From positions 1 through 16,572 of the forward strand of contig CAMJHX010000008.1 in the NCBI GenBank assembly GCA_946405655.1: DNA of 16,572 nt, written 5' to 3'. The DNA is from an uncultured Clostridia bacterium. Its GTDB lineage: Bacteria > Bacillota > Clostridia > Oscillospirales > Oscillospiraceae. The notes beneath the pieces were generated by a model. That model searched no databases and was not told the origin of the DNA. It saw nothing but the letters and a program-made list of their open reading frames with translations. Every line of letters begins with the position of its first letter. The stretch's first letter is position 1. Shown piece by piece: positions 6,526-13,096 of the stretch. The translations under genes and the position numbers were made by a program.

Positions 6526-7611
6526 TTAATCCACGAAATCTCCGATGGAGGTTCTGGTGCGCTTCATGCCGTACCACTTGGGCACTTCCATCTCGATGTT
6601 ATTGAACTGGCCGTTGTAGACCCAGACGTCGCAGACGCGGATCATCTCCTGCGGGAAGCCGATCTCATAGCCCGAGACCTCGTCCAGGCGGTCGAGCGTC
6701 TCCTGCGGAAGCTCGACGTTCAGTGCACCGAGGTTATCCGTGACGTGCGCGCCGATGCGCCCGCCGATGATGGGGATGATGTTATCGCCCTTACTGAGCA
6801 GCCAGGCCAGCGCCACCTGCGGCACCGAGCAGCCGACGGCCTTCGCCGCGACGCTCGCCTCGTGCATGAGGGCGAGCTCGCGCTTGGTGGGCAGCGGATA
6901 GGCCGTGCCGTTGAAGCGCTGCTTGATCTCCTCCTCATCGCCGCAGAGCAGGCCGCCCGCGAGACCCTCATAGACCGTGACGGACAGGCCGAGGTGGTCG
7001 CACATGGGGATGATCTCGCGCTCGATGCTGCGGCTGAGCAGGCTGTACTGGCACTCGCAGGCGTCGAACTCCGCCCAGCCGTACTGGCGGGCGATCATGT
7101 TCGCCTCCATGACGAGATAAGCCGGGACGTTCGTCGCGCCGAGGTGGAGCACCTTGCCGGAGCGGACGAGGTCGTTGAGCGTCTGCATCAGGGTCTTGAC
7201 CGGCACGGAGAAGTCCCAGGAGTGGAGGTAGAGGACGTCGATGTAGTCGGTCTTGAGGCGTTTCAGCTCGCGCTCCACCTCGCGTACGAGGTACTTGCGG
7301 TTGTGGCCGGCGCCGTTGGGATCGTTGGGATATTTAATCTCCAGCGGGTGCGGGCGGAAGGTGCACTTCGTGGCGATGACGAAGCGGTCGCGCTCGGAAT
7401 GGATAAAGTCGCCGAGGAGCTCGGAGGAGTGGCCGTAGTGATACATGTTGGCGGTGTCGAAGAAGTTGCCGCCCTGCTCTACAAAGGCGTCGAAGCAGCT
7501 TTTGGCCTCCTCATCGGTGGAGCCGCCGACGGTGACGCTGCCCCAGTTCATCGCGCCGAGGCACATCTGCGAAACCTTCAGGCCGCTTTGGCCGAGAATT
7601 TTATATTTCAT
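6526..7611 (-). CDS. Aldo/keto reductase
   Basis: A 361-residue NAD(P)H-dependent oxidoreductase of the AKR superfamily, expected to reduce a carbonyl in the cytosol. The N-terminus (ILGQSGLKVSQMCLGAMNWG) and the catalytic tetrad are recognisable: Asp52 and Tyr57 in FFDTANMYHYG, Lys82 in VIATK, His120 in LYLHSWD. The cofactor-binding end of the barrel is present (IIPIIGGRIGAHVTDNLGAL). The protein has a C-terminal extension of about 30 residues beyond the usual end (from around VCDVWVYNG), possibly a substrate-specific lid. Its ATG overlaps the stop of the upstream G3E GTPase by four bases (ATGA, 7608-7611), so the two are translationally coupled. Substrate unknown; the neighbouring ene-reductase suggests a sequential C=C and C=O reduction. 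Confidence 0.9.
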   Translation of the reverse strand: MKYKILGQSGLKVSQMCLGAMNWGSVTVGGSTDEEAKSCFDAFVEQGGNFFDTANMYHYGHSSELLGDFIHSERDRFVIATKCTFRPHPLEIKYPNDPNGAGHNRKYLVREVERELKRLKTDYIDVLYLHSWDFSVPVKTLMQTLNDLVRSGKVLHLGATNVPAYLVMEANMIARQYGWAEFDACECQYSLLSRSIEREIIPMCDHLGLSVTVYEGLAGGLLCGDEEEIKQRFNGTAYPLPTKRELALMHEASVAAKAVGCSVPQVALAWLLSKGDNIIPIIGGRIGAHVTDNLGALNVELPQETLDRLDEVSGYEIGFPQEMIRVCDVWVYNGQFNNIEMEVPKWYGMKRTRTSIGDFVD

Positions 7612-8663
7612 GCCGTTTTCCTTTCTGTCTCGCTCGCGGCGCAGGCCAGAAGCCCTGCCTCAAGCTGTTCCTTGTCCGGAAGCTCCGCGCCGATGAAGAC
7701 GACGACGGATTCTCTCTCTTCGTCCGGGTTCCATTCTTCCTCGGTCTTCGCATGGAAATTCGTGCGGACGGACTGGAAGTCGAACCGATAGTCGCTGCCG
7801 GCGATGTTGAAATAGCCCTTGCCGCGCAGCAGCTTCTTGCCGTACTGCTCGTAGGTCTCGCGAATCCAGGCGTTGACCTTTTCCATGTCCAGCGGCTCGG
7901 AAATGCGGATGGCGATGGACCCAAAGCCTTCCACGGTGTCCTCCTCCTGTCTGTCAAAGTCGATGCTGCGAAGCTGTGCGACGCTGTCCGGCACGATGAT
8001 GGCGGAGGCGTCGACCGCGCCGAAGCTGGTCTCGATGATCTCCGCGAAGGGGTTGATGATCCGAAGCTCCCGCTCGAGAGCGGCGAGCTCTTCCTCCCCC
8101 ACCCGATCGCATTTGTTCACGATCAGGAAGTCCGCGAAGGCCGTCTGCTCCCGGGCGATGCGAAATTCATGCAGATTCAGGCTGCCGAACTCGCCGTCCA
8201 CGACGCAGATGTAGCTGCCGAGCTCATAGCAGTCGCGGGTGCGGGGCAGGTAAAAGATCTGCAGGAGCTGCTCTGCGCTCTCCGCGCCGCTCGCCTCGAT
8301 GAGCAGATGGTCGAAGGGATGCTGCTCGCTCTTGCCGTAGAGGGCGTCGAGGAAGTTGATGAGCATGGTCTGCTGATCGGTGTGCATGGCAGCGCCGGTG
8401 AAGGGATGGATCCGATCCTTGGAGATGCTCATGAGCTTGTCGTCCACCGAGATGGAGCCGAACTCCTTCACGATCACATCGATCCGCTGATTCAGAGGCT
8501 GAGAGAGGATGCTGTTGACCATGGTCGTCTTGCCGGAGCCGAGAAAGCCGCCGATCAGATTGACCCGTTTCTTGCCCTCGCCCAGCAGCTCGAGCAGGTT
8601 CGGAAGATTGCAGGCACCGCAGGCGCAGTTTTTCGCGTGCTGCCGTGTCCAGAAATCCGTCAC
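7608..8663 (-). CDS. CobW/COG0523 (G3E) metallochaperone GTPase, atypical metal motif
   Basis: A 351-residue GTPase with Walker A GGFLGSGKTT (residues 38-47), a VKEFGSISVDD switch in place of the usual VNEFG, LLIEASGAES, and the NKCD guanine-specificity motif. The last third is the CobW C-terminal domain (EGFGSIAIRISEPLD, LLRGKGYFNIAG). COG0523 proteins deliver metals such as Zn, Co or Ni to target enzymes and normally carry a GCxCC motif after the switch. Here that position (about residues 85-95) reads IHPFTGAAMHT with no Cys. Instead the extreme N-terminus has NCACGACN (Cys13, 15 and 18), so the metal site may have moved. The start is GTG 8663 with AGGGG upstream. The stop overlaps the aldo/keto reductase start. 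The substrate metal is unknown; nearby larB-larC1 makes nickel worth testing. Confidence 0.87.
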   Translation of the reverse strand: MTDFWTRQHAKNCACGACNLPNLLELLGEGKKRVNLIGGFLGSGKTTMVNSILSQPLNQRIDVIVKEFGSISVDDKLMSISKDRIHPFTGAAMHTDQQTMLINFLDALYGKSEQHPFDHLLIEASGAESAEQLLQIFYLPRTRDCYELGSYICVVDGEFGSLNLHEFRIAREQTAFADFLIVNKCDRVGEEELAALERELRIINPFAEIIETSFGAVDASAIIVPDSVAQLRSIDFDRQEEDTVEGFGSIAIRISEPLDMEKVNAWIRETYEQYGKKLLRGKGYFNIAGSDYRFDFQSVRTNFHAKTEEEWNPDEERESVVVFIGAELPDKEQLEAGLLACAASETERKTA

Positions 8664-8691
8664 GGACGCTCACCCCTTTCGTTTTTCCGTG

Positions 8692-8714
8692 AGGGGCTGC
8701 TCGAAGCAGCCCCT
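8692..8714. terminator. Perfect 10-bp hairpin between the flavoenzyme and G3E GTPase genes
   Basis: AGGGGCTGCT (8692-8701) and AGCAGCCCCT (8705-8714) enclose a three-base loop. On the minus strand no T-tract follows (CACGG comes next), so termination would be partial at best. The 66-base gap has no clear promoter, so the hairpin may attenuate rather than separate expression of the downstream genes. Confidence 0.45.
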
Positions 8715-8729
8715 TTGATTGCGTTTACA

Positions 8730-10715
8730 TTAAAGGTTCTTCGCGACCTCGTAGCCGTCCCAGACGGCGTTCATGATGTTCACGACCTGGCGGCCGTCGC
8801 CGATCTCGAAGATCTCCATGCCCTCGCCGCGCAGGTCGGCGGCAAGGCTGCTGACCGGACGGAGACCCATCGCGAGGATGACGGTGTCGGCGGGGAGGGT
8901 CTTCTTCTCGCCGTCCGCGGTCTCGACCACGGCGCCCTCATCGTTGATGGCGGCGATCTTCGTGCTGGTGAGGAGCTCCACGCCCGTGGCGTCGAGCAGC
9001 ATGCGCAGGTGCATGCCGTTGGCCATCGGCATCGGAGGTCCGGCCATGAGGATGTCGGGCGCCATCTCGACGATCTGCACCTTCTTGCCCTCGCGGGCGA
9101 GGTCATAGCCGAGCTCGCAGCCGGTCATGCCGCCGCCGACGATGACGACGTTCTGGCCGATGGGCTTGGCGCCCATGAGCGCATCGATGCAGGAGACGGA
9201 CTTTTCGTGATCCACGCCCTCGAGCCACTTGGGCATGATGGCGTAGGAACCAACGGCGAGGATGACGGCGTCGGGTTTGACGGACTTGAGAAGCTCCGCG
9301 TCCACGGCGGTGTTCATGTGCACCGGCACGCCCAGCAGCTCGAGCTGCTTCTGATACCACTTGTTCAGCGCCGCGACTTCCTTCTTGAAGTCGTGCTGGC
9401 CGGTGTGGACCAGGTGGCCGCCGAGCACGTCGGACTTCTCGTAGATCTCCACGTCATGGCCTCTGAGCTTGGCAACGCGGGCGGCCTCCATGCCGGCGGC
9501 GCCGCCGCCGACCACGACGACTTTCTTTTTCTTCACGGCGGGGGTGAGCGCGTAGGTTTCCTCGCGGCCGGCAACCGGATTCACCGCGCAGCAGGCGGGC
9601 TTGCCGGTGATCATGGCGCGGCCGTTGCAGCCCACGGAGCAGGCGAGGCAGGGACGGATCTCGTCGATTCTGCCGGCCTCCATCTTGTGCGGGAAATCGG
9701 CGTCCGCGATGCCGCCGCGGGACATAACCACGCCGTCGACCTGGCCGTCGGCGAGGACGGACTCAATCAGCTCGGGGTCGTTCATGCGGCCGCAGACGAT
9801 GACGGGGATGGAGACGTGCTTTTTGAGCTCCTTCGCGAGCTCCATGATCTTGCCCTTGGGCTCATAGCTCGTGGGCAGCGCCTTCCAGAAGGAGTCGTAG
9901 ATACCGGCGTTGACGTGCAGGGCGTCGTAGCCATAGCTCTCGAGGAGCTTTGCGATCTCGATGGACTCTTCCAGCGTGCGGCCGGCCTCGTCCTCGCCGT
10001 CCAGCGTGGGCTGATTGAAGCCCTTAATGAAGCTCTCGAGGCCCATCTTCATGGTCACGGGGAAGTCCTGACCGCAGGCGGCCTTGATCGCCTCCACGAT
10101 TTCCTTGCAGACGCGGACGCGGTTCTCGAGGCTGTCGCCGTACTGGTCGTCGCGCTGGTTGGTGAGCGCCATGGCGAACTGGTCGATGAGGTAGCCCCAG
10201 TGCATCGCGTGGACCTCGACGCCGTCATAGCCGGCGTTCTTGAGCATCGCGGCGGTCTGCGCCATGTACTGGATCTTCTTCTGGATTTCTTCCACGGTCA
10301 GCACCTCATGCATCTGGTCGGGCATGAAGAAGTCCGGCACGCGGGACGCGGCCTTCAGGCCGGGCACGTTGCGGCCCATGCCCATCGTGACCTGGCAGAA
10401 GATCTTGGCGCCGTAGCTGTGGATCTTCTCGGTGAGCACGCCGCAGCGGCTCATGAACACGGCAGGATTTCTCAGCGGGGTCATCATGAAGCCGGGGCCG
10501 AGGCCCTCCACCTCCATGTCCGCCCAGCATGCCGTCTGGATGACGAGACCGAAGCCGCCCTTGGCGCGCTCGACGAGGAACGCGGCGCCGTCCGGCGTGA
10601 GGTTGTCGGTGAGGTCGACCGTCGGGACAGAGACGGGGCCCTGCACGAGGCGGTTCTTAATCGTGACGCTGCCGATCTTCAGAGGGGTAAAGGTGGTCGG
10701 ATACTGGTTCATCAT
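8730..10715 (-). CDS. FMN/FAD/Fe-S ene-reductase (old yellow enzyme / 2,4-dienoyl-CoA reductase / BaiCD-BaiH type)
   Basis: A two-part flavoprotein of about 661 residues. Residues 1-350 are an OYE-type TIM barrel: FTPLKIGSVTIKNRLVQGP, EVHAMHWGYLIDQF, the DDQYGDSLENRVR substrate/FMN region and a VDGVVMSRGGIAD FMN phosphate loop. A [4Fe-4S] motif C356-x2-C359-x3-C363-x11-C375 follows. Then come an FAD-binding VVVVGGGAAGMEAARVA near residue 400 and an NAD(P)-binding VVIVGGGMTGCELGYDL near residue 525. This architecture reduces activated C=C bonds, as in dienoyl-CoA, enoate, bile-acid and steroid reductases; which substrate applies here is not determinable. The frame is open to an ATG at 10757, but an AAGGAGAG site supports ATG 10715 or the adjacent ATG 10712. 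Two AACCGGTT-centred repeats upstream suggest specific regulation. It is the first gene of the redox cluster. Confidence 0.9.
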   Translation of the reverse strand: MMNQYPTTFTPLKIGSVTIKNRLVQGPVSVPTVDLTDNLTPDGAAFLVERAKGGFGLVIQTACWADMEVEGLGPGFMMTPLRNPAVFMSRCGVLTEKIHSYGAKIFCQVTMGMGRNVPGLKAASRVPDFFMPDQMHEVLTVEEIQKKIQYMAQTAAMLKNAGYDGVEVHAMHWGYLIDQFAMALTNQRDDQYGDSLENRVRVCKEIVEAIKAACGQDFPVTMKMGLESFIKGFNQPTLDGEDEAGRTLEESIEIAKLLESYGYDALHVNAGIYDSFWKALPTSYEPKGKIMELAKELKKHVSIPVIVCGRMNDPELIESVLADGQVDGVVMSRGGIADADFPHKMEAGRIDEIRPCLACSVGCNGRAMITGKPACCAVNPVAGREETYALTPAVKKKKVVVVGGGAAGMEAARVAKLRGHDVEIYEKSDVLGGHLVHTGQHDFKKEVAALNKWYQKQLELLGVPVHMNTAVDAELLKSVKPDAVILAVGSYAIMPKWLEGVDHEKSVSCIDALMGAKPIGQNVVIVGGGMTGCELGYDLAREGKKVQIVEMAPDILMAGPPMPMANGMHLRMLLDATGVELLTSTKIAAINDEGAVVETADGEKKTLPADTVILAMGLRPVSSLAADLRGEGMEIFEIGDGRQVVNIMNAVWDGYEVAKNL

Positions 10716-10752
10716 GATCTCTCCTTTTTCATAGTCGTGATTTTTCCGATGC

Positions 10753-10872
10753 AACAACCCGGTTTTGTTCTCCCGACCGGATTGTTAACTTTCTGACTTC
10801 ATGATACAGGAGAAAAAGATAATCGACAATTTAGGCTATTTATGTTCTGTATTTACAAACAACCGGTTTTGT
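10753..10872. repeat. Two copies of AACAACC(C)GGTTTTGT, candidate operators
   Basis: AACAACCCGGTTTTGTT (10753-10769) and AACAACCGGTTTTGT (10858-10872) differ by one inserted C, and both are centred on a near-palindromic AACCGGTT. Each is followed at a similar distance by a second CCGG (10777-10780 and 10882-10885). They bracket the predicted promoter, which fits a dimeric regulator binding at two sites. The likeliest regulators are the neighbouring TetR proteins, though those have their own, different palindromes. Confidence 0.5.
10801..10829 (-). promoter_or_regulatory. Predicted promoter of the ene-reductase gene
   Basis: Minus-strand TTGTCG (10829-10824), 17 bases, TATCAT (10806-10801), about 85 bases upstream of the start codon. 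It lies between the two AACAACC(C)GGTTTTGT repeats, one upstream of the -35 and one in the leader. Confidence 0.45.
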
Positions 10873-10959
10873 CAGCACAGGCCGGTTCTTTCGTAACGAC
10901 AGGCAACGTTTTGTAGAATAAGCCCATGTTTAAACGACATATTGTCCGAGAATATATGT

Positions 10960-11003
10960 AAAATAACGGATCGCCCGGCGTCGGTCTGTGACGTCGGGCG
11001 ATC
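10960..11003 (-). terminator. Terminator of the TetR gene at 11027
   Basis: A 14-bp stem with one mismatch (11003-10990 with 10982-10969 on the minus strand) and a seven-base loop is followed by CGTTATTTTAC. It starts 24 bases beyond the TetR stop. The rest of 10758-11026 holds no gene: it is an AT-rich regulatory gap with the two AACCGGTT repeats and the ene-reductase promoter. Confidence 0.7.
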
Positions 11004-11026
11004 TGTGTAACCATGATTCTGTTTCG

Positions 11027-11554
11027 TTATGATTCGGCAAAAAAGATCTGCCGCATGTTCTCCGGCATGGATGCGAACATCATCTCCACCGACTTCTCTG
11101 CGGGGGTGATGTTGTCGTGCAGGAGCCACTCGCGCGTCATGCCGACGGAGCCGCAGCAGTAGTGCCGGATGCTGAAGCGCAGCTGCTCGTCGAGCACGTC
11201 CGTGCCGAGGCGGTCCTTGGCGAGGGCGATGTGGCGGTCGGTGAAATATTCGAGCATATAGCTCCAGAGGGCGTTCTGAGAGCTGTCCTCATACGCGCGT
11301 TTATAAAATAAGTATTCCTGCTTCATCTTCCGCAGCCCGGCGGCGGCCTGCTTGAGATCGAGCACGTCGGTCTCGAAGGCGTCGCAGTAGAAGATCCACG
11401 CCACAAGGTCGTATTTATCCCGGAAGTGATAATAAAACGTCGGGGGTGTGATGTCAGCAAGTCTGCACAGCTCCGTCACGCGGATCTTCTCGATGGGCTT
11501 TGCCGCCATGAGTTTTTTCATGTTCTCCGCGATCCATTGCTTGGTTCTGTCCAT
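11027..11554 (-). CDS. TetR-family regulator divergent from the nitroreductase/radical SAM operon
   Basis: A 175-residue regulator with the TetR helix-turn-helix at about residues 25-44 (RVTELCRLADITPPTFYYHF), followed by RDKYDLVAWIF. This resembles the TetR protein at 3072 (TDKYDLAFW) and places both in the DhaS-like TetR subgroup. The C-terminal domain contains two adjacent cysteines (YCCGSVG) but no recognisable ligand signature. Transcription should start from a consensus promoter (TTGACA-17-TATAAT) whose -10 overlaps a perfect 9-bp-arm palindrome, so strong promoter activity with tight autorepression is expected. The gene is divergent from the nitroreductase at 11667, the most likely second target. 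It may also act on the ene-reductase gene, which lies downstream on the same strand but beyond a terminator. Confidence 0.88.
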   Translation of the reverse strand: MDRTKQWIAENMKKLMAAKPIEKIRVTELCRLADITPPTFYYHFRDKYDLVAWIFYCDAFETDVLDLKQAAAGLRKMKQEYLFYKRAYEDSSQNALWSYMLEYFTDRHIALAKDRLGTDVLDEQLRFSIRHYCCGSVGMTREWLLHDNITPAEKSVEMMFASMPENMRQIFFAES

Positions 11555-11580
11555 ATAGAATCACCACTTTATTAGACTTT

Positions 11581-11604
11581 CTTATGAAATTATACTTTCA
11601 TAAG
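11581..11604. promoter_or_regulatory. Perfect palindromic operator, 9-bp arms and 6-bp spacer
   Basis: CTTATGAAA (11581-11589) and TTTCATAAG (11596-11604) are exact inverted repeats around TTATAC. The site overlaps the -10 box of the TetR promoter and lies 62 bases upstream of the nitroreductase start. A weak plus-strand promoter (TTATTA at 11569, TATACT at 11591, 16 apart) would also be covered. This fits repression of both divergent genes by the TetR product. Confidence 0.72.
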
Positions 11605-11617
11605 TTTACAATGTCAA
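11589..11617 (-). promoter_or_regulatory. Consensus sigma-A promoter for the TetR gene
   Basis: Minus-strand TTGACA (11617-11612), 17 bases, TATAAT (11594-11589): a perfect match to both boxes and to the ideal spacing. The palindrome at 11581-11604 covers the -10 box. Confidence 0.8.
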
Positions 11618-11666
11618 GTTGTCGTGACACAATGGTTTCAAGAAACAAAAGGAAAGGATGATCCCT

Positions 11667-12191
11667 ATGACATTCATGGAACTGGCAAAGAACCGCTACT
11701 CTGAGCGCTTTTTCGATCCCCGTCCGGTGGAGCAGGAGAAACTCGATCAGATTCTCGAGGCGGGGCGCATCGTGCCCACCGCCTGCAACTATCAGCCGCA
11801 GCGCTTCTATGTGATCCGCTCGAAGGAAGCACTCGCGAAGGCGAAGACCGTGACACCGTTTCACTACAACGCGCCCATGATGCTGCTCGTCTGCTACGAC
11901 GCGCGCGCCGCCTGGCAAAACCCCAACGACCGCTGCTATCGGAACTACAACTCCGGCGAGCAGGACGCCACCATCGCGGCGACGACGATGATGTACGCCG
12001 CCGAGGAGCTGGGCGTGCACAACGTGTGGCTGCGCGGGTTTGACTCCAAGGCGGTCGTGGACACGTTCGGTCTGCCGGAGCACATCATCCCGGTGATGAT
12101 GTTCGCCATGGGCTATCCGAACGACCGCGCGAAGCCGAACGGCTGGCACTTTAAGCGCAACCCGATCGAGTCCTTCGTGACGGAGCTTTGA
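11667..12191 (+). CDS. Small nitroreductase-family flavoprotein
   Basis: A 174-residue FMN oxidoreductase of the nitroreductase superfamily. MELAKNRYSERFF at the N-terminus carries the basic FMN-phosphate contacts. GRIVPTACNYQPQRFYVI corresponds to the ARxAPSxxNxQPWRF-type motif, and the C-terminal half has AATTMMYAAEELGVHNVWLRGF and MFAMGYPND. Such proteins transfer hydride from NAD(P)H through FMN to nitro, quinone or enone acceptors; this one's natural substrate is unknown. ATG 11667 is preferred over ATG 11658 because AAAGGA (11653-11658) is then eight bases upstream. It is the first gene of a plus-strand operon: an AGGAGG overlapping its stop region drives the radical SAM gene 12 bases later. 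The TetR regulator at 11027 is divergent and probably controls it. Confidence 0.88.
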   Translation: MTFMELAKNRYSERFFDPRPVEQEKLDQILEAGRIVPTACNYQPQRFYVIRSKEALAKAKTVTPFHYNAPMMLLVCYDARAAWQNPNDRCYRNYNSGEQDATIAATTMMYAAEELGVHNVWLRGFDSKAVVDTFGLPEHIIPVMMFAMGYPNDRAKPNGWHFKRNPIESFVTEL

Positions 12192-12203
12192 GGAGGCGGC
12201 ACC

Positions 12204-13085
12204 ATGCATTTTACCGGAACCGTTTACCGCAACCCCTACTGGCCGACGTGGCCGCTCCTGGAGATCACGCAGGGCTGCACGCACAACGGGTGCAAGTTCT
12301 GCACCATGTACAAGGAAGTCCCCTTCCGCATGTCCCCGATGGAGTGGATCGAAGAAGATCTCCGGGAGATTGCCGCCATTGACCCGAACGCGCGGACGAT
12401 CCAGCTGCTGAGCGCAAATCCCCTCGTGCTGACCTACGAGAAGCTCGCTGCGGTCTTCGAGATGATCCGCCGCTATCTGCCGAAGATGGAGTATATCTAT
12501 CTCGCCGGCCGCGTCACCGATCTGCGCAACAAGACCGTGGAGGAGCTCAAGGCGCTGAAAGAACTCGGCATGCGGGAAATCTCCCTCGGCGTGGAGAGCG
12601 GCGACGACTGGACACTCGACCGCATCCACAAGGGCTACCACGCGGAGGATGTTCTCGAGCAGTGCCATAAGCTGGAGGAAGCCGGCGTTGATTACTGGAT
12701 GACGTTCTTAAACGGCGTCGCCGGCCGCTCCCACAGCAAAGAGCACGCGATCCACTCGGCGGAGATCTTCAGCCAGTGCAAGCCGATGCTCGTCGGCACC
12801 GGCGGGCTCACGCTCTTTCCCGGGACGCCCCTGAAGGACGAGGCGGAGCGCGGGGAATTTGACCCGCTCTCCGAGAAGGAGATGCTGGAGGAGCTGAAGC
12901 TGTTCGCGGAAAACCTCACCTGCGACTGCTCCTTCATCACGCACCACACCGTCTCCGGGCGGAATCTGAGCGGGCCGCACTTCCTGCAGCGAAAGGCGCA
13001 GATCGTCGCGGCGCTGGAGCATGAGATTCAGCACGGCGATCTCGACCGCATGGCCGCAATCCGCCGCAGCAAGCGGACGCTGTGA
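12204..13085 (+). CDS. Radical SAM protein, first of three tandem paralogues
   Basis: A 293-residue radical SAM enzyme expected to bind one [4Fe-4S] cluster and cleave S-adenosylmethionine reductively. The cluster motif is C25-THNG-C30-KF-C33, giving four residues between the first two Cys instead of the classic three. YIYLAGRVTDL, EISLGVESGDDWTLDRIHKGY and TLFPGTPLKDE are the later barrel strands with SAM-contact regions. No extra cluster or cobalamin domain is visible, so the substrate is unknown. ATG 12204 follows AGGAGG (12191-12196) by seven bases. The next paralogue (13097) has the same length, Cys positions and N-terminal pattern, so the pair arose by duplication. Operon position after a nitroreductase suggests a shared pathway or shared redox regulation. 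Confidence 0.87.
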   Translation: MHFTGTVYRNPYWPTWPLLEITQGCTHNGCKFCTMYKEVPFRMSPMEWIEEDLREIAAIDPNARTIQLLSANPLVLTYEKLAAVFEMIRRYLPKMEYIYLAGRVTDLRNKTVEELKALKELGMREISLGVESGDDWTLDRIHKGYHAEDVLEQCHKLEEAGVDYWMTFLNGVAGRSHSKEHAIHSAEIFSQCKPMLVGTGGLTLFPGTPLKDEAERGEFDPLSEKEMLEELKLFAENLTCDCSFITHHTVSGRNLSGPHFLQRKAQIVAALEHEIQHGDLDRMAAIRRSKRTL

Positions 13086-13096
13086 GGAGGGACTCC

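Noticed and set aside
2310..6605. A 1431-codon open frame on the plus strand
   Set aside because: It is antisense to larB, the TetR gene, the MFS gene and the DUF362 gene. Its translation is rich in D, H, V, R, A and E with no domain, a known effect of strong GC bias at third codon positions.
10716..10757. The upstream ATG of the ene-reductase frame
   Set aside because: A clear AAGGAGAG lies between it and the MMNQYP start, so the first 14 codons are probably untranslated leader.
7752..10796. A 1014-codon open frame on the plus strand
   Set aside because: It mirrors the G3E GTPase and ene-reductase genes, has the same compositional signature as the other antisense frames, and has no ribosome site or family match.
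11598..12668. A 356-codon minus-strand frame
   Set aside because: It is antisense to the nitroreductase and first radical SAM genes, both of which have strong ribosome sites and conserved motifs.
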